Source: Gammaproteobacteria bacterium
GTDB taxonomy: Bacteria > Pseudomonadota > Gammaproteobacteria > HK1
Assembly (NCBI GenBank): GCA_022824305.1
Contig: JAJEAD010000058.1
Coordinates: 1-56,587, forward strand
DNA: 56,587 nucleotides
Direction of reading: 5' to 3'
Positions within the stretch are counted from its first letter, which is position 1; every line of letters begins with the position of its first letter. The translations under genes and the position numbers were made by a program. Positions 1 to 8,567 of the stretch are shown here, in pieces. Under the pieces are notes generated by a model. It was not told the DNA's origin, did no database searches, and worked only from the letters and a program-made list of their open reading frames with translations.

Positions 1-292
1 CCGCCCCGGGAGGGATCCGCAAGACGCTCGTGTAACCGGTCCTCGATCACGCAGTTGTAGTGCCACTCCCTGTCTTCGTGCGCCGCAACTGACTGATGTG
101 CAATGAGATTATTCGAGGGGTGGTAAAGATGGGCTAGCGGACGCCGAACTGCTCGCGGTAGCGGGCCGTACTCGCTCGGGGCGATTCGACGTAGCGTCGG
201 CGCGGGCCGCCGGCCATCCGTCCTCTCCGGCGGGTTCTGCCCAGGTGGCGCCCCGTCCTCGCCGATGCAGTCAGCCGCATTACCTCAGGCGG
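1..292. other. Leading stretch without a recognised gene
   Basis: No recognisable protein or RNA gene is seen here. The minus strand carries a 27-residue ORF (217 down to 134, ATG start behind a purine-rich GGAGAGGA), rich in arginine, but nothing else supports it. The stretch lies downstream of the minus-strand heme-copper operon and may hold its 3' untranslated end. No clear intrinsic terminator was found. Confidence 0.4.
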
Positions 293-799
293 CTACAGAA
301 AGCGGAAGCCGCCGAGCTCGGCCCGGAAGTCGATGACGAAGCTCTGGCCCTCCGCGAGCAGGATGTCGCGGCTCGTCTCGTGGTCGAAGCCGCTCTCGCG
401 CGGCGTGTCGCGCATGCGGACCCGGATCCGGTGCTGACCGGCGGGGATCTCGAAGCGCTCGTAGACCGAGGACGGTCCGTCACCGGCCAGGCCGGAGGGA
501 TTGAGCGCGGCCCGGTAGACGCGCTCTCCGTCGATTTCCAGGTCGACGAGCACCGGCACCCGTTCGCGCGGGCAGTCGACGGCGATGCGCATGTTGGGGG
601 CGAGCGCCTCGAGCTCTTCCGGGCTGAGCGTGCGGCAGGGTTCCCGCAGCGCGCCTGCGTGGCTGAAGCTCAGCTTGAGCACCGCGCTGCCCGGGTCGAT
701 CCGGGAGTAGGGAGGGCGCCCCGAGAGCGCGAGGATCGCCAGGGCGAAGCAGGCGTAGAGCGCGAGCTGCGCGAGGAAGCGTCCGAACTCAGCCCCCAT
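293..799 (-). CDS. Small membrane-anchored hypothetical protein, last gene of heme-copper operon
   Basis: This is a 168-residue protein. One N-terminal hydrophobic segment (about residues 8-25) is followed by a soluble region that looks like a beta-rich periplasmic domain, with strands such as PVLVDLEIDGERVYRA and QHRIRVRMRD. The ATG at 799 has a strong GAGGAGGGG ribosome site, and the gene overlaps the 3' end of the cytochrome b fusion gene by 11 bp, so the two are probably translationally coupled. I do not recognise the family. Position suggests an accessory or assembly factor for the upstream redox proteins, which is inference only. Confidence 0.75.
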   Translation of the reverse strand: MGAEFGRFLAQLALYACFALAILALSGRPPYSRIDPGSAVLKLSFSHAGALREPCRTLSPEELEALAPNMRIAVDCPRERVPVLVDLEIDGERVYRAALNPSGLAGDGPSSVYERFEIPAGQHRIRVRMRDTPRESGFDHETSRDILLAEGQSFVIDFRAELGGFRFL

Positions 800-2387
800 G
801 TCGCCCCTCCTCGGCGCTCGCCCGCGCCCCTTTCCCGTCGCGCGCCGCGGGGGCCGGGCGCCGCCGCACCGCCTCCGTCTCGCTCAACCGGGCGCCGAAG
901 CGCTCGATCTCCTCGCGCAGGCGCCGCTCGCCGTCCGTGCCGAGCCACACGCAGGCCACTCTCTCGCGCGGCACCCGCCGGCGCAGGTAGGGATCGCGCC
1001 GCGCGTCGATTCGCTGCGCCGTCCAGTCCGTGCCGCGGCGGAAGTGGCAGTCCCCCTCGCGGCAACCGGTGAGCAGCACGCCCTCGACCAGCCCGCGCGT
1101 GATCAGGAAGTCGATGAAGGAAGGGGGAAGGTGGCCGATGCAGGGCAGCGCGATGCAGCCGGCGCCGGTCCGCGCGACCTGCTCGAGGCCCACCCCGTGG
1201 CGGCAGCCGAACACCAGGATCCGGACCGGTCCCTCGATCGCGGCGGCGGCTCCGACGACCTGATCGCGCAACGCGGCCACTGGCAGCTCGGGAAGGTCGA
1301 TGCCCGGCGACAGCCGGCTTCTGCGCCGGAAGGGCGTCGCGCTCGGACAGGCGCCGACGCACAGGCCGCAGCGCACGCAGAGATCCGCATCGACCCGCGC
1401 TTCCTCGGCGAAGGCGGCGCCGTCGCTTCGAGGGTCGAGGCGCACGGCATCGAAGGGGCAGTCCGCCACGCAGCGGCCGCATCCGTTGCAGTTGTCGAGG
1501 TCGACCTGCGCCGCCGGCGTGCGCCGCCCCCGCGGCGGGAGGAAGGGGACGGCGAGGAGCAGCAGGGTCAGCCCCGCGAGCGCCGCCCACAGCACGAGGC
1601 CCGGGACGTGGTCCAGGAGGGGCAGGGGGAAGAGGTAGAACCAGTCGAGCTCGACCGCGCCCGGGACCCGGGCGAGGTCCGCGGGCGGGTGGCTCACCGC
1701 GGGACGGGCGATGGAGACCGCGAGCAGCGTGGCGAGCGTGCCGAGCGCCAGCGCGCGCGGCGGGTTCGCCCGCGGCCGCGACAGGCGCTGCAGGTGGATC
1801 CACATCGCGAAGAGCAACGCCAGGGGGACGAAGATGTGGATGTACGCCATCAGGGTGAAGAAGCGGCTGCTGAGCGTGCTCGGATGCAGGAAGTTCCTCG
1901 CGATCGGCTCGCCGAAGAGTCCCAGCGTGTCGAGCCACTCGGAGGTCGCGACCGCGACGTACTGGGCGAGCTCGTCCCAGACGACCCAGTAGCCGCTCAC
2001 CCCGGCGGCGAAGATCAGCCACAGGAGCGGGACCCCGGTGCACCACGCGAACCACCGCGCGCCGCGCATCCGGTCCAGCAGGTACTCGCGCAGCAGGTGG
2101 AGCAGCACGACGAGCACGAGCGCGTCGGACCCGTAGCGGTGCAGGCTGCGCATGACGCCGCCCGCGTACCACTGCACGTGGGTGATGCGATGGACCGAGG
2201 CGTAGGCGTCCTCGACGCCGGTATCGAAGAACGCGTACAGGTAGATGCCGGTGACCGCCACCGTCCAGTAGAGGAACCACCCGAGCGCGCCGAGCCGGTA
2301 GAGAGGGTTCAGCGCGGGCGTGAACGCCACGTCGAATGCGCTCTCGACGCGCTCCAGCGCGCCCCTCGCCATGCGCTTCGGCCTCAC
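789..2387 (-). CDS. Cytochrome b / 4Fe-4S ferredoxin / FlpD-like fusion protein
   Basis: This 532-residue protein joins three redox modules. Residues about 1-260 resemble the cytochrome b N-terminal domain: several membrane helices with histidines in HRITHVQW, SLHRYGSD and IHIFVPL that suit heme ligation. Residues about 295-350 hold two 4Fe-4S cluster motifs, CNGCGRCVADC and CVRCGLCVGAC. Residues about 385-490 resemble the FlpD/MvhD 'hydrogenase iron-sulfur subunit' domain, with cysteines in CRHGVG, LPCIGHLP and TGCREGDC. In known systems MvhD-type domains pass electrons between flavin or hydrogenase partners and ferredoxin. Here the fusion could link a soluble donor to the membrane quinone or cytochrome pool. 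It sits in the same operon as the heme-copper enzyme. The partner is unknown. Confidence 0.85.
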   Translation of the reverse strand: MRPKRMARGALERVESAFDVAFTPALNPLYRLGALGWFLYWTVAVTGIYLYAFFDTGVEDAYASVHRITHVQWYAGGVMRSLHRYGSDALVLVVLLHLLREYLLDRMRGARWFAWCTGVPLLWLIFAAGVSGYWVVWDELAQYVAVATSEWLDTLGLFGEPIARNFLHPSTLSSRFFTLMAYIHIFVPLALLFAMWIHLQRLSRPRANPPRALALGTLATLLAVSIARPAVSHPPADLARVPGAVELDWFYLFPLPLLDHVPGLVLWAALAGLTLLLLAVPFLPPRGRRTPAAQVDLDNCNGCGRCVADCPFDAVRLDPRSDGAAFAEEARVDADLCVRCGLCVGACPSATPFRRRSRLSPGIDLPELPVAALRDQVVGAAAAIEGPVRILVFGCRHGVGLEQVARTGAGCIALPCIGHLPPSFIDFLITRGLVEGVLLTGCREGDCHFRRGTDWTAQRIDARRDPYLRRRVPRERVACVWLGTDGERRLREEIERFGARLSETEAVRRRPAPAARDGKGARASAEEGRHGG

Positions 2388-2542
2388 GCCGCCCTCTCGC
2401 GCCTTCGCCCGCGGGCATCGTGCCTCCGACGGCGCTCCGAGCCGATCACGGCGTGCCCGCGCCGCTTCCCGTCCTCCCGGGCCGGCGTGGCCGGCACTTG
2501 CGCGCCGCGCTCGTCATGCTCGCCGTCGCCCCCCCGGGATCA

Positions 2543-3373
2543 TCACGCGCCTCGTCCGGGTGGTCCCTGGTCGCGCCAGGCCCGCACGATGAACACGGCG
2601 ATGCCTCCCAGGCACAGCAGGCCGACTCCGGCCGCGACGAAGATCGAGTAGTCGAAGCGGTAGCGGCCGGAGTTGGGATCGTAGACCGTGCAGATGAGCT
2701 TCACCCGCTCGATCCAGTCGCCGAGCTCCGACGCGGCGGCGGCCCGGCCGAGCGCCAGCTCCTTGAGGGGCTCGACGAGCGAGCGAACGGTGAAGGCGTC
2801 GCCGTAGATCTGGCGGTAGACGCGCCCGCTGGCATCGATCACGCTCACCTGCGCGAGGTGGTCGTATCCGCGGGGGGATTCGACGTAGCTGAAGCCGACC
2901 TGCTCGAGGAGGCGTTCGAGCGTGTCCGCGTCGCCGCTCAGGAAATGCCACTCCTCCATCTCGACCCCCTGCCGGTCCGCGTACAGGCGCATCTGCTCCG
3001 GGGTGTCGAAGCGGTGGTCGAAGCCCACGGTGGCGACCGTGAAGCTCTCCTCCCCGAGCACGCGGCGCGCCTCCCTCACCACCCGGGCCAGGTTGTGGGT
3101 GACGATGTTGCAGGTGTCGGGGCAGCTCGTGTAGACGAGGCTCATCACCAGCGGCCGGCGGCGCAGGTCGCCGAGCCCGACCGGCTGTCCCCGGGTGTCG
3201 ACGAAGCGGTGGTCGTCGAGCAGGACGCCGATCGCGGCCTGGCTGCGGGCGAAGGCCTCCTCCTCGTCGAAGGCGGCCCGGACCGCCCCCGCCGCAAGCA
3301 CGAGAAGCGGGAGCGCCAGGGCCGACAGCGTGCGTACGAGGGCGAGGCGCGTGCGGCGGGCCGAAGGGATCAC
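2543..3373 (-). CDS. SCO1/SenC-family copper chaperone (operon copy)
   Basis: This 276-residue SCO family protein has a thioredoxin fold that delivers copper, normally to the CuA site of a subunit II. The metal motif TSCPDTC gives Cys84 and Cys88, and the third ligand is probably the His in GYDHLAQV. An N-terminal export segment spans about residues 10-34. A second hydrophobic segment near the C-terminus (about residues 243-265) should anchor it with the domain in the periplasm; a C-terminal anchor is less usual for SCO proteins. The GTG at 3373 is chosen because the signal-like sequence begins just after it. The ribosome site is weak. It lies between the heme O synthase and cytochrome b fusion genes, matching a job in assembling the adjacent CuA subunit. 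Confidence 0.88.
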   Translation of the reverse strand: MIPSARRTRLALVRTLSALALPLLVLAAGAVRAAFDEEEAFARSQAAIGVLLDDHRFVDTRGQPVGLGDLRRRPLVMSLVYTSCPDTCNIVTHNLARVVREARRVLGEESFTVATVGFDHRFDTPEQMRLYADRQGVEMEEWHFLSGDADTLERLLEQVGFSYVESPRGYDHLAQVSVIDASGRVYRQIYGDAFTVRSLVEPLKELALGRAAAASELGDWIERVKLICTVYDPNSGRYRFDYSIFVAAGVGLLCLGGIAVFIVRAWRDQGPPGRGA

Positions 3374-3471
3374 GGTCTCAGGACATCGACGAGGATTGCC
3401 TTGCCACGCGTCGAGCGTGCCATCCGGCAAGGGCGGGGTCCACTTCGATCCGGTCGGCAGCCCGGCTTCGA

Positions 3472-4353
3472 TCAATGTCCTCGGAACGCGGCGTCGGCCA
3501 GCACTCCGAGCAACAGCAGGCCGAGATGGGCGAGCGAGGCATGGAAGTTCGCCATCGCGCTCGCCCGTCCCGGGTCCCGGACCAGGCGCAGGCTGCCGCG
3601 CAGGAACAGGGCGCCGCCGGTGAGCGCGCCGGCGAGGTAGAGCCATCCCAGCCCGAGGAAGAAGGGCGCCAGGGAGAGCGCGACGAGGACCGCGGTGTGC
3701 GCGAGAATGACGCGGGCCGCGGCGGGCCCGCCCACCACCACCGGCAGCATCGGCACGCGCGCGCGCCGGTAGTCCCCGTCGAAGGCGAAGGCCAGGCTCC
3801 AGAAGTGCGGCGGCGTCCACAGGAAGAGCACGACCGCAAGGACCACCGGCGCCGGGGCAAGGGCGGGATCGACCGCGCTCGCTCCGGCCAGCACCGCGAA
3901 GCTTCCCGCGAGCCCTCCGATGACGATGTTCAGCCACGTGCGCCGCTTGAGCCACAGGGTATACACCACACCGTAGGTGAACGCGCCGAGGAATACGAAC
4001 AGCGCCGCGAGCGCGTTGGCGGCGACGGCCGCCGCAGTCACCGCCACCAGCAGCAGCGCCAGGATCGCGGCCGGCCAGTGCCACGCGTCGGAGTAGCGGC
4101 CGGTCACGAAGGGGCGCGATCGGGTGCGCGACATCTGCGCGTCGAGGCCGCGCTCGGCGTACTGGTTGAACGCGCCGGCCGCGCAGGAGGACAGGAGCAC
4201 CGCGAGGGCGAGCACCGCCATCGCCGCGGGATCGATGCCCGCCCCCGGAGACGCCGCGGCGCCCGCGAGGGTGCAGAGCATGATCGCGACGCCGATTCGC
4301 AGCTTGAATACCGAGAGCAGCAGTCGCGCCTCGGCGATCAGCGAAGCGGCCAT
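3472..4353 (-). CDS. cyoE: Protoheme IX farnesyltransferase (heme O synthase)
   Basis: This 293-residue polytopic membrane protein belongs to the UbiA prenyltransferase superfamily and converts heme B to heme O with farnesyl diphosphate. Typical motifs are seen: NQYAERGLDAQMSRTRSRP (the DxxxxRTxxRP signature) near residues 65-85, and a second Asp-rich region, FAFDGDYRRARVPMLP. Length and spacing fit full-length CtaB/CyoE. The ATG at 4353 overlaps the end of subunit I by 16 bp, so the genes are co-transcribed and probably coupled. Its presence suggests the adjacent enzyme carries an O- or A-type heme. No heme A synthase gene is in the window. Confidence 0.95.
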   Translation of the reverse strand: MAASLIAEARLLLSVFKLRIGVAIMLCTLAGAAASPGAGIDPAAMAVLALAVLLSSCAAGAFNQYAERGLDAQMSRTRSRPFVTGRYSDAWHWPAAILALLLVAVTAAAVAANALAALFVFLGAFTYGVVYTLWLKRRTWLNIVIGGLAGSFAVLAGASAVDPALAPAPVVLAVVLFLWTPPHFWSLAFAFDGDYRRARVPMLPVVVGGPAAARVILAHTAVLVALSLAPFFLGLGWLYLAGALTGGALFLRGSLRLVRDPGRASAMANFHASLAHLGLLLLGVLADAAFRGH

Positions 4354-6050
4354 ATCTCCGACAGGTACTTCCAGTTCACGAAGTAGTAGAGCACGAAGCA
4401 CACGAAGAACACCCCGACGAGCGCTACCGTGCCGGGAATCTTGAGGGTGCCGGCGCTGCCGTACTGCCCGACCACCTCGGCCGCCGGCAGGTCGGAGCCG
4501 CCGGCGACCCCCCGGGGCGCGGGCGGTCCGAGCTCCACCGGCCCTTCGACCCGGCGGCCGAAGAACACCGAGCCGACCACCACCACCACGTACATGATGC
4601 CGCCGATCGTGGCGAGCACCGCCGAGAGCCCGTTCAGGCCCATCATGAGGAACGCGGCGCCCGGATAGTCGTAGGGAAGCATCGCGCCGGCGAAGGTGAT
4701 GTCCCAGTGGCGGCGGGCGACGCCCAGGGTGCCGGCCCCCATCATGAACAACGAGATCCCGGCCACCCCGAGCCCGAAGACGTAGGGCTGCCACTTCGCC
4801 ACCCGCGGCATCACCAGCTCCCGGCGGAAGATGAGCGGAATGACGAGATAGGTGATGGCCATGAACGCGAGCGTGGTGCCCGCGACCACCGTGCCGTGGA
4901 AGTGGCCGGGGACGTAGAGGGTGTTGTGCATGATGAGGTTGATCTGCTCGGTGCCCATCACCACCCCGGAGATCCCGCCGATGAACCCGAACATCACCAG
5001 CGACATGAACATGCCGGAGAACGCGGGGTTGCCCCACGGCGCCTTGCGCAGCCACTCGAATATGCCGTTGGTGAGGCCGCGCCGGCGCTGCGCCGCCTCG
5101 ATCGAGCCGGGAACGGTCATGCCGTGGATCATGCTCCCGAGCACCGCGAGGTACATCGCGTAGCTGGTGTTGAAGATCTTCCACTCCGAGCTGACTCCCG
5201 GCTCCACCAGCATGTGGTGGGCGCTCGCGAGCTGCAGGAAGAGGATGTAGAAGAGGAACGCGAGGCGGCTCACCTTCTCCGAGATCGGTTTCGCGCCGAG
5301 CACCATCGCCGCGATCGCGTACCAGACCGCCACGTGGGCCGCGACGTTGATCTGCTGCGACGAGTGTCCCATCGCCCACCACACCGTCTTGTACACCATG
5401 GTGTCGATGTGCTGGATGATCCCGAGCGACCAGAGGAAGGTCGGGATGAGGATGATCGCGCCCGAAGCGATGGTGAACACGGCGATGATCGCCGCGGTCA
5501 GCGCCCCGAAGGTGACGAGCGGGATCGAGCCCCGGTAGGTGCGCTCCTCCCGCGCGACCACCAGGGTGCCGAAGAACACGAAGCACCCGAGGAGGGCGCC
5601 GACGGCAAAGAGCAGCATGCCGAGGTAGAAGTGCGGCGCCGCCTTCATCGGCACGTACGAGGTGAACATCACGGTGGACTGGCCCTGCAGCACCGCCACG
5701 TTCACGATGATCGCGCCGGCCAGCATCAGCACGAATCCGGCCCACGCGACGCGCGGCGTCGCCAGCCGGCAGTTGAGCAGCACGGCGGAGGCGAAGTACA
5801 GCACCGCCATTTCGAAGAAGATGATCCATACCAGCAGCACGTCGAGCCCGTGCGCGGTGAGCGCGAGGTAGAACCAGTCCGCCGGCAGGAGGTGCACCGC
5901 GGGCCAGCGGGTGAGCGCCACCAGCAGCCCGAAGAACCCGCCGATCGCCAGGAACACCACCGCGGCGACCGCGTTCGCCTTGATCAGGTTCTCCGCAGGG
6001 AGATGGACCTTCAGTCCCGTGGTGGGACAGGTGCGAAACGCTTCGGCCAT
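4338..6050 (-). CDS. Heme-copper oxidoreductase subunit I, B-family-like, lacking the cross-linked Tyr
   Basis: This is a 570-residue catalytic subunit with about 13 hydrophobic helices. Heme and CuB ligands are in place: His67 (TAHGLD), His229 (WAMGH), His278/His279 (SAHHML), and His383/His385 (VPGHFH). The flanking sequence resembles Thermus ba3-type subunit I, for example the HNT..VPGHFH stretch and the HH..x.PG motif. In oxygen reductases of types A and B, the helix-VI His is followed by PxVY with Tyr at +4; here the stretch is GHSSQQ, placing Gln233 at the Tyr position. B-family relatives that lost this Tyr are known as nitric oxide reductases (eNOR, sNOR and bNOR groups). NO reduction is therefore a real possibility, but oxygen reduction is not excluded. 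Confidence 0.9.
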   Translation of the reverse strand: MAEAFRTCPTTGLKVHLPAENLIKANAVAAVVFLAIGGFFGLLVALTRWPAVHLLPADWFYLALTAHGLDVLLVWIIFFEMAVLYFASAVLLNCRLATPRVAWAGFVLMLAGAIIVNVAVLQGQSTVMFTSYVPMKAAPHFYLGMLLFAVGALLGCFVFFGTLVVAREERTYRGSIPLVTFGALTAAIIAVFTIASGAIILIPTFLWSLGIIQHIDTMVYKTVWWAMGHSSQQINVAAHVAVWYAIAAMVLGAKPISEKVSRLAFLFYILFLQLASAHHMLVEPGVSSEWKIFNTSYAMYLAVLGSMIHGMTVPGSIEAAQRRRGLTNGIFEWLRKAPWGNPAFSGMFMSLVMFGFIGGISGVVMGTEQINLIMHNTLYVPGHFHGTVVAGTTLAFMAITYLVIPLIFRRELVMPRVAKWQPYVFGLGVAGISLFMMGAGTLGVARRHWDITFAGAMLPYDYPGAAFLMMGLNGLSAVLATIGGIMYVVVVVGSVFFGRRVEGPVELGPPAPRGVAGGSDLPAAEVVGQYGSAGTLKIPGTVALVGVFFVCFVLYYFVNWKYLSEIWPLR

Positions 6051-6201
6051 TGCGCTTCCTCCTAGCTTCAGGTGGGCGCCGGATACCCCTGCCCGGGGCC
6101 GGCGCCGCGGTCACGGGTCGGCGGCGCTTCCGGTGCGCTCCGGACGCCACGGGTCGAGCCGCCGGGGCGTGCGGGGCGCACTGCGATGGAGCCGGCTTCC
6201 C

Positions 6202-6735
6202 TCACTCGGTCACGTAGATCTTGCCCACCATCAGGTGGTGGCCGATGCCGCAGAACTCGTTGCAGACCACGGCGTACTCGCCGGCCCGGTCGGGCTCGAC
6301 GGTCATGACGAGCTCGTAGCCGGGGTGCACCTGCACGTTGATGTTGGTGGGTTGCAGGGAGAAGCCGTGCTGCCAGTCGAGCGAGGAGAGGTGGAGCCGG
6401 TAGCTCTGCCCCTTCTCGAGCTCGAGGATCGGCCACCAGTGCCAGAGCCGGGCGATCAGGTACACGTCGCTGCCGGGCGGGGGGCGCACTACCGGGAAGT
6501 TCCCTTCCTTGCGCACCTCGTGGCTCTCGATCATCTCGTTGGTCTTCTCGGTGAAGCGCTCCGCGCTGATGCGATAGGCCTCGTTCGAGAGGTTCTGTTC
6601 GCCGGCGCCGTGCCAGTAGATCATCATGAAGAACATCACCAGCCCCCACGCGAAGGCGATGATGATCCAGACGAGCTCGGTGCGGGCGACCGGCTCGCGC
6701 CACCAGAGAAGGTTGCTCGGAGGAGTGATGGCCAT
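6202..6735 (-). CDS. Heme-copper enzyme subunit II with CuA site
   Basis: This 177-residue protein has one N-terminal membrane helix (about residues 20-41) and a periplasmic cupredoxin domain. The CuA ligands are complete: His123 in DWQHGF, then Cys158, Cys162, His166 and Met169 within CNEFCGIGHHLM. The glutamate carbonyl site between the cysteines is also present. It is short compared with A-type subunit II and has a single anchor, as in ba3-like enzymes. CuA takes electrons from a soluble cytochrome c or cupredoxin and passes them to subunit I, encoded 151 bp downstream. The ATG at 6735 follows a GGGGAGA ribosome site. Confidence 0.93.
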   Translation of the reverse strand: MAITPPSNLLWWREPVARTELVWIIIAFAWGLVMFFMMIYWHGAGEQNLSNEAYRISAERFTEKTNEMIESHEVRKEGNFPVVRPPPGSDVYLIARLWHWWPILELEKGQSYRLHLSSLDWQHGFSLQPTNINVQVHPGYELVMTVEPDRAGEYAVVCNEFCGIGHHLMVGKIYVTE

Positions 6736-6772
6736 GATCGTCTCCCCGTTGGGGCGAGCTGTGACGCTCGAA

Positions 6773-6943
6773 TCAGGGGGCGACGGGAATCTGGACGATT
6801 TCCATGATGCCCCAGAGCAGGTAGAAGACGGTCGGAACGAGTATTCCCAGGAAGAGCAGCAGGAACGGGTTGTCCAGCAGCCTCTGCATGAACGGCACCC
6901 GGCCGTCGCCCTCGACCGGCGGCTTCCCTTCGGACTCCGGCAT
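6773..6943 (-). CDS. Small single-helix subunit of the heme-copper enzyme
   Basis: This is a 56-residue protein with a charged N-terminus and one membrane helix of about 22 residues near the C-terminus (from FLLLFLGIL to WGIMEIV). A strong GAGGAGG ribosome site precedes the ATG at 6943. Small one-helix subunits (such as subunit IIa of ba3 oxidase) stand next to subunit II in many B-type clusters, and position suggests the same here. The sequence alone does not identify it further. Confidence 0.75.
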   Translation of the reverse strand: MPESEGKPPVEGDGRVPFMQRLLDNPFLLLFLGILVPTVFYLLWGIMEIVQIPVAP

Positions 6944-7140
6944 GTCGCCTACCTCCTCTCGCCCGCATTGCGCCAGGGAGCGCAGCCGGACGAGTGCGAC
7001 CGTGGGGAGGCGATGATAGCGGGCCGCCGGCGCGGGAACTTTGACCTGGGTCAAGGATCGCGAATCGCCGGCCCGCCGCGCGCGCCCCTCATCGCCGCGG
7101 GCCGGGGCGTGCCCCGGGGCGGCGGATCGCGCGGGCCGCT

Positions 7141-7320
7141 CTACTCCAGCAGCATCCGCAGCAGCGGGAACGTGGCCAGCGCAAGACCGAGCAGGATGCC
7201 GAAGAAGATCAGGGTGCGGTGCTCCAGCCGCTCGCCGCGGCGCCGCTCGATCCGGTCGAGCAGCCAGTCCGCGCTCAGGTACAGCACGATTGCGGCGATC
7301 GTGAAGTAGATTGCGGCCAA
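7141..7320 (-). CDS. Small two-helix membrane protein, first gene of heme-copper operon
   Basis: This is a 59-residue protein starting with TTG at 7320. It has two hydrophobic helices (about residues 1-21 and 37-57) joined by a basic loop, DRIERRRGERLEHR. An in-frame stop lies nine codons upstream, no better start exists, and a GGGAAGG purine run sits at ribosome-site distance. The gene points the same way as the heme-copper genes, about 200 bp upstream of the one-helix subunit. It may be an accessory subunit. I do not recognise a named family. Confidence 0.6.
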   Translation of the reverse strand: MAAIYFTIAAIVLYLSADWLLDRIERRRGERLEHRTLIFFGILLGLALATFPLLRMLLE

Positions 7321-7420
7321 TGCGAGCCTTCCCGACCGGGCGCCGACTTAAGCGGCGCCGCGCGATGCGGACTCTCGTGCGTAGAGCTTGATCCCGATCA
7401 ATGACACGAAGGGAGCCTGA

Positions 7421-7518
7421 GCGCAATGTTTCATCGATTTTCGGAAGCTTCGGGCGTACGGCCCGCCAACACGAGCAGATTGGCGTCCGCTAGCCAAGAA
7501 ATCGGTGAAATGTTGCGC
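7421..7518. repeat. Palindromic dispersed repeat, full copy 1
   Basis: This is a 98-bp non-coding element with imperfect terminal inverted arms of about 20 bp. The left arm begins GCGCAATGTTTCATCGATTT; the right arm, read in reverse complement, begins GCGCAACATTTCACCGATTT. Inside are TCGGAAGCTTCGGGCG and GGCGTCCGCTAGC. The same plan is found at 36844-36975, and left-half copies lie at 10213-10250 and 34656-34692. It sits between the heme-copper operon and the second SCO gene. Confidence 0.8.
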
Positions 7519-7592
7519 TTGGGTTTGAAGATGAGCCTGGTCCGCCCTTCCGGGGACGGTCAAGCGCCCCGCAATCCGGTGGAGTCGCTCGC

Positions 7593-8333
7593 TTGACGTT
7601 CGAATCGATCAATCGCTCCCGCGCGGGAGGAGTGCTCTCACGGATTCGGGGCGTCTTCCTGCGCCGCGCCACCTTCCTGGTCCTGGCGTCGGCGCTCGGC
7701 CTCGGGGCCGGGTGGTGGGCAAGCGATCGCGGCTGGGGCGAGTCCCCGGCCCCCCCTTCGTCAACGCCGGGGGTGCTGTGGCCGGACCCGCAGGCGATCG
7801 GGGCCTTCTCCCTGCTCGACCATCACGGCCGCGCGTTCACCCGCGAGCGTCTGGACGGGGCGTGGACCTTCATGTTCTTCGGCTACACCCATTGCCCGGA
7901 CGTGTGTCCGACCACGCTGGCCACCCTGCGCCAGGTCGAGACCAGCGTTGCCGAGCGCGCTGCGGCGCCCCGGCAGCACGTGCTGGTGTCGGTCGATCCG
8001 GCCCGCGACCGCATCGAGGTCCTGGCGCAGTACGTGCCCTGGTTCGGCTCCTCCTTCCTCGGAGTGACCGGGAGCGACGACGAGCTCTCGAAGCTCGCCC
8101 GGCAGCTCGGCGTCGCGTACTTCCGCGGCGAAGCGAAGGCCGACGGCTCCTACCTGGTCGAGCACAGCGCGTCGATCATGCTGATCGATCCCTGGGGGCG
8201 CCTGGTCGCGCTCTTCGGCATGCCTCACCGGGCCGACACCATCGCCACCCGCTTCCTGGAGCTCGAGCGCCAGGTGCTCGCATCGGAGGGCGGCCTGCCC
8301 CCGCCCGGAGACCCCGGAGCGGCGGAGAGCTGA
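7593..8333 (+). CDS. SCO1/SenC-family copper chaperone (second copy)
   Basis: This 246-residue protein has an N-terminal membrane anchor (about residues 26-42) and a thioredoxin-like SCO domain. The copper motif HCPDVC gives Cys101 and Cys105, and the third ligand is probably the His in LVEHSASIML. It differs from the operon SCO by lacking a C-terminal helix. It is transcribed divergently from the heme-copper operon, separated by a palindromic repeat. The start used is TTG at 7593; a GTG about 40 bp downstream is an alternative. Two SCO proteins near one CuA enzyme may divide copper delivery and thiol reduction, which is inference. Confidence 0.88.
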   Translation: MTFESINRSRAGGVLSRIRGVFLRRATFLVLASALGLGAGWWASDRGWGESPAPPSSTPGVLWPDPQAIGAFSLLDHHGRAFTRERLDGAWTFMFFGYTHCPDVCPTTLATLRQVETSVAERAAAPRQHVLVSVDPARDRIEVLAQYVPWFGSSFLGVTGSDDELSKLARQLGVAYFRGEAKADGSYLVEHSASIMLIDPWGRLVALFGMPHRADTIATRFLELERQVLASEGGLPPPGDPGAAES

Positions 8334-8567
8334 GAAGGCGGCGCTGTCTGGACGTGCAAAGCGTCGACGCCGGATGATGCGATCTCATGGAATTTAATGC
8401 TTCCCTGCCAAGACACTTCTCTCCTAAGAGCATTGACCAACCATAGGTCGCATACTAGAGTCCCATTATCCGCCTCTCGGCAGTACGCCTCGCTTCCACC
8501 CTGGATTCAGGGTCGGCGATCATGAGCGAGGCCAACCCCGGGGGGCGTTCTTTTTTGTGCTTAACGA

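Noticed and set aside
132..145. 14-bp match (GGCTAGCGGACGCC) to the inner block of the palindromic repeat, opposite strand
   Set aside because: No arms or other blocks of the repeat are present, so chance or a very short relic cannot be separated.
798..2651. Long plus-strand open frame opposite the cytochrome b fusion gene
   Set aside because: No recognisable domain and a biased composition; the minus strand clearly encodes heme, ferredoxin and FlpD-like motifs.
4338..6735. Calling the heme-copper pair a standard aa3 or cbb3 cytochrome c oxidase
   Set aside because: It lacks subunit III, the HPEVY Tyr and CcoO/CcoP partners; CuA subunit II and sequence features are B-family-like.
8534..8556. 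Possible terminator: AACCCCGGGGGGCGTT followed by a T run
   Set aside because: The stem would be short with a C-C mismatch, and it lies about 10 bp before the NYN start and 200 bp after the SCO gene. Too weak to call.
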